Assembly: GCA_963970005.1 (NCBI GenBank)
Contig: CAXAMN010001237.1
Span: 240,145 to 304,144 of the forward strand
Direction: 5' to 3'
DNA: 64,000 nt
Source of the DNA: Durusdinium trenchii
Taxonomy: Eukaryota > Sar > Dinophyceae > Suessiales > Symbiodiniaceae
The notes under the pieces are model-generated. The model searched no databases, was not told the origin of the DNA, and saw nothing but the letters and a program-made list of their open reading frames with translations. The position numbers were made by a program, and so were the translations under genes. Positions 1 through 11,872 of this stretch are shown one piece after another. Position 1 is the first letter of the stretch. Each line of letters starts with the position of its first letter.

Positions 1-115
1 AAAACCCTTAGCATAAAAATAAAGACCGTTAGCATAAAAAAAAGAACCCACCCAAATCCAGCATAAAAAAAAGAACCGTTAGCATAAAGAAAAAAACTAT
101 TCCCATAAATATTTA
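1..115. repeat. Degenerate tandem repeat around AGAACCGTTAGCATAAAAA
   Basis: Three to four imperfect copies of an A-rich unit containing CCGTTAGCATAAA or CCAGCATAAA occupy the left edge and probably continue outside. Nothing coding is seen here. Confidence 0.6.
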
Positions 116-492
116 TTAAATATAATCAGAACAAAAAGATGTCCAAATTTGGCTTCATTGGGTGGGTGAATTTGGACAAAACACACACTTCTTGGCCACT
201 CCAAAGAGGAAGGCTGGACCCGACTGCTTTGTAGTAGGTCCAAGAGGTGTAGCATTTGATCCTGTTCACGGCTTCGTCGCGTTGGTAAGTCATCCTGACC
301 TCGAACATTTGTTTTAGACCAAACAACGTGCCTTTTGTTGACCATCCCACCCAAGGTAGATGCACCACTGTGTTGACACAGCTAGCAGTCCCCTTACCAA
401 GACCCAAAGATTCGGATTCTACCCCAGGTAGAAGCCCACCCAGAGGCTCCCAAGAAGCTTCGAACGAAGCCACAACTGGTCCACCCAGCCAG

Positions 493-539
493 GTGGAGCG
501 TGTGGTGCGTGTACGAGGGCTGGTGGAGCTGCGAGCCAG
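493..539 (+). CDS. Candidate short exon
   Basis: AG|G acceptor at 492 and donor GTGGGT at 540 bracket 47 nt reading VERVVRVRGLVELRA. Size and sites resemble real exons elsewhere in the window, but there is no family match and no partner exon. Confidence 0.25.
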
Positions 540-3500
540 GTGGGTCCACGGCGGGCGGTGAGGTCGAAGCGGTTTTTTTTTGGGGATTTGCATGGCTTCA
601 ATGGGGGGGAGGGTGTATTTTTCTTTAAAGGGGAACCTTTTTGGCGCAAGGGGTAGAGTGACTGGTGCATGTGTTTTTTTCTTCCAGCATGCGAGTCTTC
701 ATGTGGGTTTGTATGTTCCACACGGGGACCGCCCTGGCCCAATGGGATTTAGTATGATTTAGTCTTTTTAAAACATCGTTTTCCAGAGGTTTTTGTGCCG
801 TCTCCCTATTCTAGGGCTTGTGGCTTGAACAAATCATGACCCATAGTCCACCAAGGGCATGGGGTTGATCAAATACTTTAAATGCCGGATGCTTTGAGGT
901 TACTTCATTCTTGAAGCTTTGAGGTCAGCCCCGTCATGTCTCGAGCACCCCGAACACCGCGTCGGTCTGGAGGAATCCTCGAGGTGACCATTCACATGCC
1001 ATGCTCATGTCCGGATGCTCAGTGGTTGCAGCCGGGGGCTGGAGCAACGTAGAGCATGGACCAATCGGGAGCGCGAGGTGAGCATGGCTGGTGATTTTGG
1101 CATTCTTTGGCAAAAAGACGACGCAATTATATATATATATATATAAGCTACTGCAAGTCATCCCTTGCGGCCTTGTCACCTGAATTTCGGATGCTCAAAG
1201 CAAGACACCATGTCCGGAGCGTTGAGGGAAATGGACTCTGCAGTCCGTGTTGCGTCTGAAAGCGCCAAGCGCCGTCCAGCGGCGTCCGAACAGCGTCTCC
1301 GGTGTAGGACGCTGCTGGCTGGCGCCGTGAGCCTCAAGCAGCGGGTGCTCTTGGCTTTGGTCTCGGAGGCAGGAAAAAGCGGGCGTATCAGCGCGGCAGT
1401 GTGGACTCAGAGACCTCCAGAAAATCCGCGCCGCCACTACTACTAGGGCTAGTGAGTGACCTACTGCACAGAGATGAGGTCAGGATTCTGGCGAGGGAAC
1501 CTCCAGGGCCTTACTAAGCATTCGCTGCTAGCGCAGAGGGGACCTGACCGAGACATCCACCATCCTCGAGATGCATCACTTTTCTGAGCTCCCTCTTTCT
1601 GAGAAACACCACACCTGCCTGTCCATTGGATGCTTTGAGGATGATCGGATCCGGCCGTCCATCGGTGTTGGGCTGAATTTGTTGCCTCCAAGTCCTCTCC
1701 CTTCATCTCCCATCTCGCACGCACACCTTCGTCGCTTTCCAAGAAAAACAAAAAGCATCCAGACAACCTTCGGGAAATCGCTTCGTCGGCCTTCCACCGT
1801 TTTGGAGGCTCAATCCCCACGTCGTTTGGGAAGGGTCGATCGCCGGACGCACGCTTTTGTCGTGGCAGATGAGGGCGTCGTTGGGTTTTGGACGAGGCCT
1901 GGCCCTTTTTGTTTTGCCGCGGCCGTTTGAGACGTCGTCAGGTGCTGAACCAAGTGGCCTTTGCGGTCCTCCGCACTCAGCTGCAGTTGGGCTATGTGGT
2001 CCATGTCTCAGGACGGAAGGCGGCCATGGCCGTGAGGAGGAAGGCGATCTGATCACTGCGAGGTTGATCTTAATTGGTTTATGTTTGGTGAAGATGTGGC
2101 AATCCAGGTGGATATTCACTTCGGCAAACTTTGGATTACTTGGTTTATGTTTGGTTTATTCTTAATTGGTTTTGGTGTTCTGAAGTGGCAATCCAAAAGT
2201 GAGACAGCGTCCAGCAAACTCCCTGAGATTAATCTTGTATAGTCGTATGTGCTCCAGTGGCGTCAGCCAGATTTTGAGGACACTGGCTCTACTGTACTTG
2301 TACTTGGGGTAAACATCAGCATCATATGGATTCGTTTTCCGATTTTCTGTAGACCGAAACCTGCTGGTGGGTCAACCTTTGGTTAGCACTGCCCAGACCA
2401 TGGGGAGCAGTGGCCAGTAGTTGACGTATCTCCCATACATTAACAGCCTTGCTTGCTGCATTCCTGAGCGGTGAACTGCGTGCCATCCTAACGTTGCTTG
2501 CTCAACTGAACATCCCCCAAGTCAAGTTGGGAACTTGTGAAACGCCTTGTTCTCCGCGCCGCGTTTCCAAGTCGAATCATTAAGTTCTGGAGCACCTCGC
2601 TGCGTTGACAAAGCCGAGGTGGGTGCCTCCGTCTCATCAATCTCCAATGTCCTCACGGTCACTTGTTACGCCTGGAGCCGCAGGTTGTTTTGTCATGATT
2701 TATGGGATCTGTGCTTTTGCTTTCTTTGTAACATAATTACAAGAATAGCATCTCCCACATATCAGTGCAGTCAAAACGACCAAGGGTAGGTGGGAAAGGA
2801 CTCACTGCAGGATGCATGCATACTGGACAAAGTTTTGCAATACGCATGAAAACGGCGTGTGTGGATGGTCGCTTCCCCTACTTGCTTGGCAATGGGAGCA
2901 CTGTTATTCCGTGGCTTAAGCAGAGTGACTATCGCGTCCGTGAGCCGAGGAGCTGAGGAGCCGAGCATGTCCTCAATTACTTCGATCACAGATTCTCAAG
3001 AGGCTTCTAGATTCTAGACTTTGCTGCCTACAACATCTACACAAGGCCTTCCAGTCACAGGCTGTTCGCTGCTTGAAGTTGTAGCAGCAGGGGAGGTTGC
3101 TTTCCGGTCAGATGTTCACAATGAGGGTTTGGAAACCAAACAACATCAAACAACCATCTTCAGCAAGCTGGAGCTGGTCGGGGAATTCCAGCACCGGATT
3201 TGCTCGTTCACTGGCCGACCCGTTCACTGGACGAGGCCCCTTCTAAAAAGGAACAGCAGGCTGAGCCGTCACATGCCAAGCATGAACCATTGCCAGAAGG
3301 ATTCTGAGAGGGTTGTGGTCCGAGTCTTCCTGGACCTCACGGGGGTACAGCTCGAGTTTGTAGGACAGCTCGAGTTGTAGAGAGCCATAGAAAGCCTAAA
3401 CAACCCGAATCTTGGAACTAGGGCATGAGCCCCGCTCAAGCCTTCGCGTGTTGTCTCCGCCATGCATGAAGACACCTGCGGTGTGTGCTTTGGCAATCTG

Positions 3501-5295
3501 GAGGAGCCGGCAGGGAAGTGGGTGCCGCTGTGTCTTCAGTGTTGCATGCAAGGCGTGCAAGTGACCCTCATTGAATGATGCAGACAACCAAGCGGCGTCT
3601 TCACAGAAACCAACCCAGCGGCTCGACCCAGCTCGACTTGGGCGTTTTCGGGTCGATCGGCATGGGTTCATCGATCGACGCTACCGACCCGGGTACCGTT
3701 TGGATCATCACCGAACCGAAGAGGTGCTGGACCTCGTCGTCCTCCAGAGGGTCGGGGGAAAGAACGTGCCTCCGTCGCGCTCGACGGAACGACGTGCCTC
3801 GCTCGGTGTGGAGCCGTGGATCCGGGTTCCGCGGGTCCGGGCGGGCCGAGCATCAGGGCCAGTCCAAGTGGTCAACATGAAGAAGGGGAAATCACCATGA
3901 AGTTCGGTGAAGAAAAAGTCACGAAAGGATCGAACGAGGTGAAGTGAACACTTCGGGGGGAAAGAAACATTACAAAAGGGACATGACTGGGTCCCTACCA
4001 GAATTTACACGAAATAACCATCAGTGCACACAGTGCTGCACACATCTCCACATCTCCACTAAGTCACTAAGTTTTGAAGAACTTTTCTGAAACGAGGTGT
4101 GGCACGTGAGAAGGGCCCCAAGAACCTCCCCCGTCTTCAGAAACAAGATGCTGGGAGGTGGTAGTTGCAGGGTTTTCCTGGGCAACGGCCAACAACATCC
4201 AAGATATAAGTTCATACCATACACAGGGTCTGAAAGAGCACCATGCGATGTATCCTACAAATTGGTCTGCAGCTGGAGGAGTCTCTTTCCCGACTGGTCG
4301 TAGTAGGACACGGAATTTCCCTCCCTAAACTGGTCTCCTCCCACCAGCCCCGGCCAGGAGCTGAACGGAGCGATCGAGCTCCCCTGCAGTTGTCACCTGG
4401 TTGGGCTTCCGGCTAGGGGGGGCGCTTGATGTTCTCCGAACCTGGGTGGGACATCCGTTTCTGGTGGAGAACGTGTCTTCTTTCTGCACCTACAGCCAAG
4501 GTAAAGTTCCCTACTGTGCCGTGGCCGCACAGCTGGGGACGGCTGGGTGGCACCCTGCAAGGCTTGACTTGAAGTGGAGGACCAGTACCTATATCTGGTG
4601 GTTCTTGGTGGCAACTTGAAGGCCCTGCTTGGATGTTGCATTGCTTTCTGAAAATCCAGGAGTTTCAGTTTCGGAGTCTTCCTGTGTATGTAATTGAATA
4701 TATTTGAAGTATGAGGCGATCTTTGATGGGCCAATCAGGGGCTTCCTCCCCCAGTGGTCGGCACCTACTGGGATGAACTCGTTAAGGGCTTAGGTGTTGT
4801 AGCAAAAGAAGGATCAGAAGGGCTTGGTCCGCCAGAATCACAGGATGCTACATGATCACACCAAGCCAACTCTGCAGTTGAGAAGACGTAGAAGCAGGAA
4901 GGAATGCATTGCAGCCAGAAATGGTTCGGTGTGAAATGGTGTTGAAGCCATGTTCAGGCATGGTTTGTGCATGTACGGCATTTTCAGCAGCGTCATGCCA
5001 ACACTCCCTCGCTACTTACTGTAGTATCGTCAGGAAGATTTGGAAGGACATCATGCTACAATTGACAATCCTGGCATACTTCTTACAACCACTACTACCT
5101 ATATGATATATATATATATACATACACATACATACTGTACTGTATATTGTTGTTCAGTAGTTTAGTACAACTTAACCCACCAATCCAACCTCCCCAACTT
5201 CACCCCTGGATCCTCACCATTTCTCCCCCCCATCTCCTCCCCAACCTCCTCCAAGTTCGCCCCCAGACCTGGCGTTCCTGGCCTCTCCTTCCAAG
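540..5295. other. Mostly featureless interval
   Basis: Apart from the weak candidate at 1195-1372 and a short open run near 3722-3790 (VLDLVVLQRVGG after an AG|G), I see no supportable gene. A (TA)n run lies at about 1126-1145 and another at about 5106-5122. The GC content and short random open frames look like intron or intergenic DNA. Confidence 0.5.
1195..1372 (+). CDS. Candidate coding stretch, Ala/Arg-rich helix
   Basis: The + frame reads SGALREMDSAVRVASESAKR then LLAGAVSLKQRVLLALVSEA and looks helical and amphipathic. No clear splice sites define it and the opposite strand is also open, so support is weak. Confidence 0.25.
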
Positions 5296-5408
5296 GCCAG
5301 CGGTGCTGGGACCGCACGCTCGCGACCTCCCTGAGCAACGTGGGCTTGCCACGCTGCCCCAGTTGTCGCGAGGTCATCCGCGTCGCCCCCCGGACGGCCC
5401 AGCGGGCA
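5296..5408 (+). CDS. Exon with C-terminal half of a RING-type zinc finger
   Basis: After an AG|G acceptor at 5295 the frame reads QRCWDRTLATSLSNVGLP then RCPSCREVIRVAP. The CPSCRE ending after a C..W....L spacing is the last metal pair of a RING finger, the domain of many E3 ubiquitin ligases. A GT donor at 5409 (GTGGGT) or at 5377 ends the exon. The first half of the finger should lie on an upstream exon that I could not identify. Whether the candidate exons at 6363 and 6858 belong to the same gene is unknown. Confidence 0.5.
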
Positions 5409-6160
5409 GTGGGTTGGATTCGGGTTTGCCTGGGGTCTACGTCCAGGATCGATTCGGTCAAACGCATGGGTTTCACGGCGTCGGGGGAGGCAGCTCCAAG
5501 CGCGAAAACGAAAGGAAGCAGCCCAGATGCCAGGTTGGTGTGGGTTGGGTCAGACCACGCTTTTGCGTGGGGTGTTGGGTGGATTTCGGGTGATTTTGGA
5601 ACTGTCCCTGTTCCTGGGAGAAGCCAAGTGAATCCTAAAACCAGTCCTACAACGAGGGAAGAATAATAGCAGGGTTTTTTTCTTCGCAGCTCCGTACGTA
5701 CTTGGAGAACTGAATCCAGCTCGTATACGGGGTTACTGGGCAGCACGTATTGGGGTCGTAGATCCATTTTGATCCATTTTCCGTATTCTACTGCGGATCA
5801 CTGCTTCTTGTGGGCTGGGCTTGTTCGTCCCCAGTGTATACTGTAATGCGTGGGATTGGGGGTTTCAGGGTTTGAGTTTCCCACGTCTATTTCAGCTTTA
5901 AAGAACTGATAACACAAAGTCAGGACTGTTCTTGGAGCCACAGCCTTGTCACAGCACTACCATGACCCGAACGGACAGGGTGCGACCAAGACATGTTTCA
6001 GCGATCAAGGCCTTCAGGCCGAGCGAGCAAGTAGGCCACCACGGTTTCATCAGCGATCAAACCTGACTGACTTGATCAAGTGCATCGACCAAGGGTGTCA
6101 CATGATGTCTAGATTCGTCTAGACTCTTGATCCAAAGTAGCCGCCGCATTTGGATTGAAC

Positions 6161-6206
6161 CAGCAGCACCACCGCCACCACCGCCACCACCGCCACCACC
6201 GCCACC
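6161..6206. repeat. (CCACCG)n hexanucleotide microsatellite
   Basis: About seven near-perfect CCACCG copies lie just upstream of the candidate exon at 6363. Confidence 0.8.
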
Positions 6207-6362
6207 TCTTCATATGTGGCTTTGACACATGATCAAGAGTACATTTCTACATTTCATGTTTCATCTTCGTCAACGGTTTCCGCGTCGTCATCTGCTCCGT
6301 CGCATCGGTCGGGTCCTTCTCCTTCGCCACGGGCCGTCGTCTCGTCTCGTCTTCGACCCGAG

Positions 6363-6446
6363 GACTACGATGCCTCCGAGGGGCGCCTGGTCTTCTCGCG
6401 GGTGGCCGATGCAACGGTTCGCTTCGCTGCTCGGACGAGGGAGGAG
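6363..6446 (+). CDS. Candidate exon, unidentified
   Basis: An AG|G acceptor at 6362 opens the frame DYDASEGRLVFSRVADATVR, then FAAR. GC-ending codons dominate, unlike the surrounding AT-rich DNA. A GA donor may follow at 6447. No family recognised. It could belong to the same + strand gene as the RING exon at 5.3 kb. Confidence 0.35.
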
Positions 6447-6603
6447 GGGTGGATGGAGGATAGCATGGAGGGGCAGCAGGCTCTTTCATGCTCTTCTCCC
6501 CCTTTTTTAATTGAAGGAAGCCATTAAAAGAGCACTCTGCAGGAGCTGTATAGTCCTTTGCCAAACTGATCTCCTTACATGGTGAGAAGTGGCTGTTGAT
6601 GTG

Positions 6604-6780
6604 CATACAAATGCATATATATATATATAGATATATAACATATGTATACATATATATATATAACATATATATACATACATATATTTATATGATATATATA
6701 TAATATAAAATACAAATGCATATATATATATATATATAATATAATATCTAATATACAATATAATATAATATATATAAAAC
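6604..6780. repeat. (TA)n-rich low-complexity block
   Basis: Long TATATA runs with ATAC and ATGCATATAT insertions; the unit AAATGCATATATATATATA occurs twice (about 6609 and 6714). No coding signal. Confidence 0.8.
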
Positions 6781-6857
6781 ATGTTTTCATTTGCCTTGCC
6801 TGAGATCCTTTTACATAGGAAGCGGCTAGACTGGTTCGGGTTGGGACCTCAACTGAG

Positions 6858-7074
6858 GCACTCCTTTGGGTGCGGTCGACCGGACCCTCTGAGGAGAATT
6901 GGCTGGAGACCTTGGATGACATCTTGCGACAACACAGCGTCCAGCGCTGCGACGAAGGCTTCAAGTTCATCGCACGCGGCTCGGCGTCGATGGAGCTGCA
7001 ACGCGGCGTTGTTGGGGAGCTGCGGTGGTGGTGGCTTCTGAGGAAAAACAAGACCCTGCAGCCTCCAAGAAAAG
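6858..7074 (+). CDS. Candidate exon, unidentified helical protein segment
   Basis: An AG|G acceptor at 6857 and a GT donor at 7075 bracket 217 nt of open frame. It includes EENWLETLDDILRQHSVQRC, DEGFKFIARGSASMELQRG and ELRWWWLLRKNK. The amphipathic pattern and codon choice look coding. An alternative start is the AG|G at 6892. The family is unknown. The exon ends in phase 1 and no partner could be matched with confidence. Confidence 0.4.
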
Positions 7075-8383
7075 GTATTTTTTTTATTGCCTGGGTTGTT
7101 TCTCGCATGATGATCCATAGGCTGCCCTCAGCTATGCGTAAGGTAGACATCATTAGAGCCTCAGCACCGACAAAAGAGGCGGGGTTTTCGATTCTGTTTC
7201 TTTCGAACAATTCTTTCAAAACCCTTCAAGGGTTGTCATGGAAGCACTGTTTAGGGTTTCCTGCATGGAGGACACCATCCCCATTGTGACCCAGCTGTTT
7301 GATTCAGCCATTTAAGCAATAAAGCTTCAAAAGCACCCCCAAAAGATTCCCTTGTCGAATGTTGGGAGCATCGGTGTTGCGGAACTTCATGTTGCTTGAA
7401 GTGGCAAAGCCGAGGAACTCAATCGGGCAAGTTGACAAAGCTCTTCGCCACTTGGATGAATCTGGACCTGGGCCGTGGCCTAGTCCTTTGGAACCTGAGA
7501 AGGGGGAGAGAGGATGGACATGGATGGAAGTACTGGCCATGTAGCTTGATTAAACACACACCCCATATCAAAAAGTGTTTCCCAATCCCAAATGGGCCGT
7601 TTTGAAGTCTACGGAAGTCTACACAATGTCACGTTCCATCGGTGTTCTCGACCGTGTTCGTCCCGTCGTTCCGTCTACCCTCTCTCGCAGCCACAGGTGG
7701 GATGTCGGGTCCACGGCGACACGAGTTCGGAACAGTTCTGAAGGACCCGCTTCGAGTGGGTGAAAACAAAGCCAGGTGCTCCATGGGTTTTTCCCCAAGT
7801 GTTCACGTTTCTTTTTTTTGGAGATGATTTTGGGTTGCTAGACGTGCTTTGCTCGTGCTTTGCTCGGGTTCCTGCGCGTAGTGCACTTGATCTGGGAAAA
7901 ACTCTTGGTTGTGAATCAAATACAAGGCAACCTGACCTGCCCTCCCCTCAGAATTCAAGCTGGGGACAGCGGTTACACATATTGACATTATGTGCTGTAC
8001 ATCCCTCTTCCAAGTTCATTATTTCAACAATTTCAATCTTTCAGATCCTTTCGACTCAACAAGAACGAGGACCACAACCAAAGCGACAACCGAGCACCAA
8101 GAAGAACCAACAACGGTCAACAAGAAACACAACAACAGTAATATACACTCCCTGAAAGAAGCATGAAAGTGGCCAAGAACTGCCCGTCGAAGACCCTTCA
8201 TTTCCCCAACAAACAGATGGTTTTTCAATGGGCCTTTTGCCAGATTCCACGCGCTACCTACTCCGAGAGTCGCTCGCCTGCCACCGTACTGTAGCACCGG
8301 TGGAAGACCTCCTTCTTTTTTTCGTAGGTCCGCTGGTCCGTGGCCTTCGTGGTTCGTTCGATCGTTTTTGCCGCCGAGATCAG
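7075..8383. other. No supported gene
   Basis: Contains scattered open runs on both strands without convincing splice sites. One copy of a dispersed repeat (TACACTCCCTGAA...) is at 8144-8172. Confidence 0.4.
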
Positions 8384-8459
8384 GTGATGTTTGCCTTCCA
8401 GGAGACTTGGGCCAAGGCCAAAGGCGCGGGGGGGGGCGAGTTCACGTGGGCCACCGCAG
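8384..8459 (+). CDS. Candidate exon, unidentified
   Basis: AG|G acceptor at 8383 and GT donor at 8460 (GTGGGG) enclose 76 nt reading VMFAFQETWAKAKGAGGG then EFTWATA. The sites match on both sides and the frame is open, but the stretch is short and no family is recognised. Confidence 0.3.
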
Positions 8460-8600
8460 GTGGGGGACGTGAGAAAGATTGAGGGGAGCATACCGGATGT
8501 ACTTGTATGTCAGCCAAGAACAAGAAGGTAGGACAAAAATGCCAGTCCCATGTTTTATCACTTCGGGGGAGTAGGAACAAACCTTCAAACGGGCTTTGTA

Positions 8601-8652
8601 CTGTAGACTGTTGATGAATCCCTAAAAGCGGGTTTGATTCATCCACCGTCTA
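8601..8652. repeat. Imperfect inverted repeat
   Basis: TGTAGACTGTTGATGAATC (about 8601-8619) faces GATTCATCCACCGTCTACA (about 8634-8652) with a few mismatches and a 14-nt loop. It could fold into a hairpin in RNA or be the end pair of a small element. Confidence 0.5.
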
Positions 8653-9369
8653 CATCAGTCTACGGCGCTTCAGATGCGGTTTTGCCCACTGTTCTTGCCC
8701 TCACACCATGGCGGCCCCGTGGTGGTGGCCCTGCCGCCCCTGGCTCCGCGCGCCGCCTGAGGCAGCCTCTGGCCGTTGCTGGAAGGCAAGCGACCGAGCC
8801 CAAGTGGCGCCCCCCCGGCCGCAGGGTTTCAGGGGCCAAAGCAGGTGAATGGACCGTAGGTAGCAACGGACCGTAACCTGAACAGCTGAAAAGGGCGGTT
8901 GGCAAGCTGAGGAGAAGCAAGCTGGTGCAACTCACCAACCTTAAGGGGCTTCCTGTTCCCCCAAGAAAAAATGGTGCCAACCCACAGAAGGCTTGAGGCA
9001 GGGAGGGGCGTCAACTGTGTCCGTTGTCGTGAACGAGAAGTCGGGGGAAGTCTCGCAGGCAGTGAGGTCGCGTCTCCAAGGAAAAGTGGGATATGCTTTG
9101 ACCTTTTGAAAGGCAACAGGTGGGACAGCTCACTCAAATTCAACAGATGAACAGCATGGCTAGATCGATCCAACAGATGGAAACATGTTAATCAGTTAAG
9201 CATGCTTAATCTCCATTTTCCCGGAAAAAACAATCTTGTCAGGTAAGGAGTATAGAGTCAGATACAGATGATACAGCAGACTCGCGCTCGGACCATCCAC
9301 GCACCATCACAGCGGCCTTTGCTCCAGATCACCGACCTTCGCGACCGCGACCTTCGCTCGAACGCCGAG

Positions 9370-9466
9370 GATTGGTTTGTCCTGAATCATCTCGGTGAGG
9401 AGGTCCACTATCCGCGAGAACCCGCAGAAGAGGAGCCCCTCGGAGCGGTGCTTAGGGGCTCCGGAG
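9370..9466 (+). CDS. Candidate exon, strand ambiguous
   Basis: On the + strand an AG|G acceptor (9369) and GT donor (9467) enclose DWFVLNHLGEEVHYPREPAE then EEPLGAVL. On the complementary strand (about 9307-9509) an equally protein-like frame reads EGLLFCGFSRIVDLLTEMIQ after its own AG|G acceptor, vaguely like a SNF2 helicase segment. I prefer the + strand because every gene I can read in the window lies there, but the sequence alone does not settle it. Confidence 0.3.
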
Positions 9467-9833
9467 GTGCCGGGAACTAGTACGCGTAGCGGTTTGGCCT
9501 CCAAGCTAGAAGCGATGGCCTCCACCTGATGCCAGGAGCTACTAGTAGCTTCTTGTTAGGTTCGTACTGTAGCGTTGGGAAGGTTCCCGGAGTTCATCCC
9601 TGGGCTATTGGGGATCTTGAGGAGGCATTTTTCACGGGGCACTTGTCAGAAGCTATGCGGCGCCCCGTGCGCACTGTGGATTCTCCCCCCACAGCTCCAC
9701 GGCTCAGACAGATGACGCCTTCTCGTTCACCGGCGAAGTGGCTCTTTCTCGACCTCACTACGGCCCGTGTGGCTTGCACCCCGCTTCGCACTCCGCACGA
9801 CGGCCCCGCTCCCGGCCACGGCCTCCGACTCAG

Positions 9834-9933
9834 GTTCCCGGTGCAGGTGCGCTACCCAAAGCTGGTGGAACATCCCATGACCGAGCTCGATGCGAACAGC
9901 TTTCCGCTCACCTTGACCTTCAAGGAGCAATGG
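9834..9933 (+). CDS. Candidate exon, unidentified
   Basis: AG|G acceptor at 9833 and GT donor at 9934 (GTGGGA) enclose FPVQVRYPKLVEHPMTELDA, then NSFPLTLTFKEQW. GC-ending codons and a balanced composition suggest real coding sequence. The family is unknown. The exon is followed by a GGGTGGGAATG minisatellite-like run. Confidence 0.35.
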
Positions 9934-11117
9934 GTGGGAATGGGGGTGGGAATGGGTGGAATGGGTGGGTGTTTCAACGCTCCCACACGAACCGTTTTGG
10001 AGCTCGGTTGGAGAGTGAAGATAGTGCAGGTGCAGGTGCGCAGATGATGTGTGAGACGTGTGAGACTGTTTGCTGAGATGTGGTACTGTATGGCATGGTA
10101 ATGAGTAATTACATTTGATACATTTGATGAATAACACCAATCTCCATATAGGGGGTCTCATGAATCAATCAGTCTACATGACTTTTGCCTTCAGATGCTT
10201 TGCCTGGGCACAACGGTGCCGCCTGGCATGTGCGATCTTTCTCAACCACTCGCGAGCGGTGCGTCTCTCGGGACTGTTTCTTCTGTCTTGCGAATAAAAA
10301 TCCGGTGACCACAGAACTGGTCGAATCTGAAGAACACGAACACATGTTGAAGATGAACCAAAAGCTTATAGATCTTGTAGCCCACGGCTCAACATATAAT
10401 TAGATGCCTATATATAGGCCCATTAGTTCTTACACTGTACACTTGATTCGGGTGCAGTTCTGTCGGACCATGCAAAGTGATTGGACCAGGTATTTCACAG
10501 GCAACCTATTTAGATCCATTTAGTATCATTGCAGCAATTGCCACAGCATCCACAGCCGTGATCCTTCCTTCTTTCATCTCCTTGTCATCGCCGGTCACCG
10601 AAAGATTACCATCATTTGAAGGCATGAGAAAACCTCCCATTTCGGATGCTCGGGCTCCGCCAAAAATGGACCGTGCACACGCATGTCACGCATGTCCCAC
10701 ACCGCGGCAGTACCGTCGCACGTGAAGAGGGTTCGAAACCTAGCCGATCTTCCGATCTTCCACCCAGCTGATTCGGGGGATTCTTCGCTCATCGGAACCT
10801 GTCGGACATGGGTTCTTTCTGACCGGGGCCCCGCGCGAAGCCACAATTTTCTTTTATAACTTTTCGGGTAGTTTGCAAGACGTTTTTACAATTGGATGTA
10901 CATGCGCGGGGCCTACGGTTCAGCTTCGTATGTATACACTGTATACACACTGTGTTCCTATGGGGGGGTGGGGTTGGCTGGGGTCTATTTCCTCCGCCGT
11001 TTCACACACACACACAGCTGCAAACATGCAGCATAGTACCGAACTTCGTCTTACGTTGTGTCTTGGTAACAGAGCTTGGAAGCGCATGTCCTCTTGCGTC
11101 ACCTGCCTTTTGCGGAG
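9934..11117. other. No supported gene
   Basis: A GGGTGGGAATG/GGAATGGGTGG short minisatellite is at about 9930-9970 and CA repeats at about 11004-11016. Open frames on both strands lack consistent splice sites. Confidence 0.4.
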
Positions 11118-11338
11118 GTGAACCATAGCAAACATGAGTTTACTAAAGACCCCGTGGCCGGCACGCAAGCTTTGGACAACTTCTGGAAGCTGTTGAAAAA
11201 GCCCATGCCCAAGACTTTAGAGATGGAAGCGGATCCAGGGTGGTGTCGCAACGGCTGTGGAGCTATGCCTACAGCTTTGAGTTTCGCTGGAACGCACAGG
11301 GCGATCTTTGGAAGGCGGTCGCCCGCTTGATCCGCTGA
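11118..11338 (+). pseudogene. 3' remnant of an ISXO2-like DDE transposase, frame-shifted
   Basis: From 11118 the frame reads VNHSKHEFTKD, then GTQALDNFWKLLKKPMPK. This matches the C-terminal catalytic block of ISXO2-type transposases (NHS.EF ... TQ..E.FW..LK). After about 11211 the match continues in a different frame, FRDGSGSRVVSQRLW then YAYSFEFRWNAQGDLWKAV, and ends at TGA 11336-11338. The two halves are too close for a separate intron, so a single-base indel is the simplest reading. The 5' two-thirds of a transposase (Zn ribbon and first Asp) were not found nearby. Domesticated and broken ISXO2 copies are common in dinoflagellate genomes. The part before 11118 follows an AG|G acceptor-like site. 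Confidence 0.65.
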
Positions 11339-11464
11339 AGAGAAGAAACGTCGCTTTCGCTTCGGCCCTGCTCCAAACCAACTTTTTCTCCTCAGTCTGG
11401 CCTTGCCAATACAAGCGCAAGGTGACCTATTAAGAGCCTACCTCCAAAAACACCAAAAGCTCAG

Positions 11465-11872
11465 GGGCTTGACCACTTTGCACTTGATGATCTGATGTGT
11501 TGCAAAGAAACTTTCGTTTCGCGCGGGGCCCCGGTTAGCGTCGATGCCTTGGCCTTGGACCATGGACCGGACCAGGCCAGAGAAGAGGCGGTTGACGTCG
11601 TCCTTTGGGGGTTCCACCCACCTGCGTCAGTTCTTCGGCGTGAGGAGTACGTGTTGAATTTGGAGATGCCGCGGGGCGGCGAGGTGTCCGGCGGCTCGGT
11701 GTCGCAGACCTTCGAGGTGGATGAGGGCCGTCTCTTGGTGCGCGAGGATGTGGGCATGGCCCGGAAGTGGAAGGACCGGTATAGAGTGGGGGGGTCCGGT
11801 GTGCCTCCTTTCGAGGCGCGCGCGGCCGGCCCGCGCGTGGCCCCAAAGTACTCCAAGTCACCCAGATGAAAC
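11465..11872 (+). CDS. Probable 3'-terminal exon of an unidentified protein
   Basis: An open frame of 135 codons follows a good pyrimidine-rich AG|G acceptor at 11464 and ends in TGA at 11870-11872. It begins LDHFALDDLMCC and contains EEAVDVVLWGFHPPASVLRR, EYVLNLEMPRGGE, SQTFEVDEGRLLVRED and a basic end. The mix of Val, Glu and Asp with GC-ending codons favours this strand; the complementary frame is rich in Ser, Arg and Thr, as a shadow would be. I do not recognise a family. The alternating hydrophobic pattern suggests beta structure. A GT donor at about 11777 could end the exon earlier. Confidence 0.45.
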
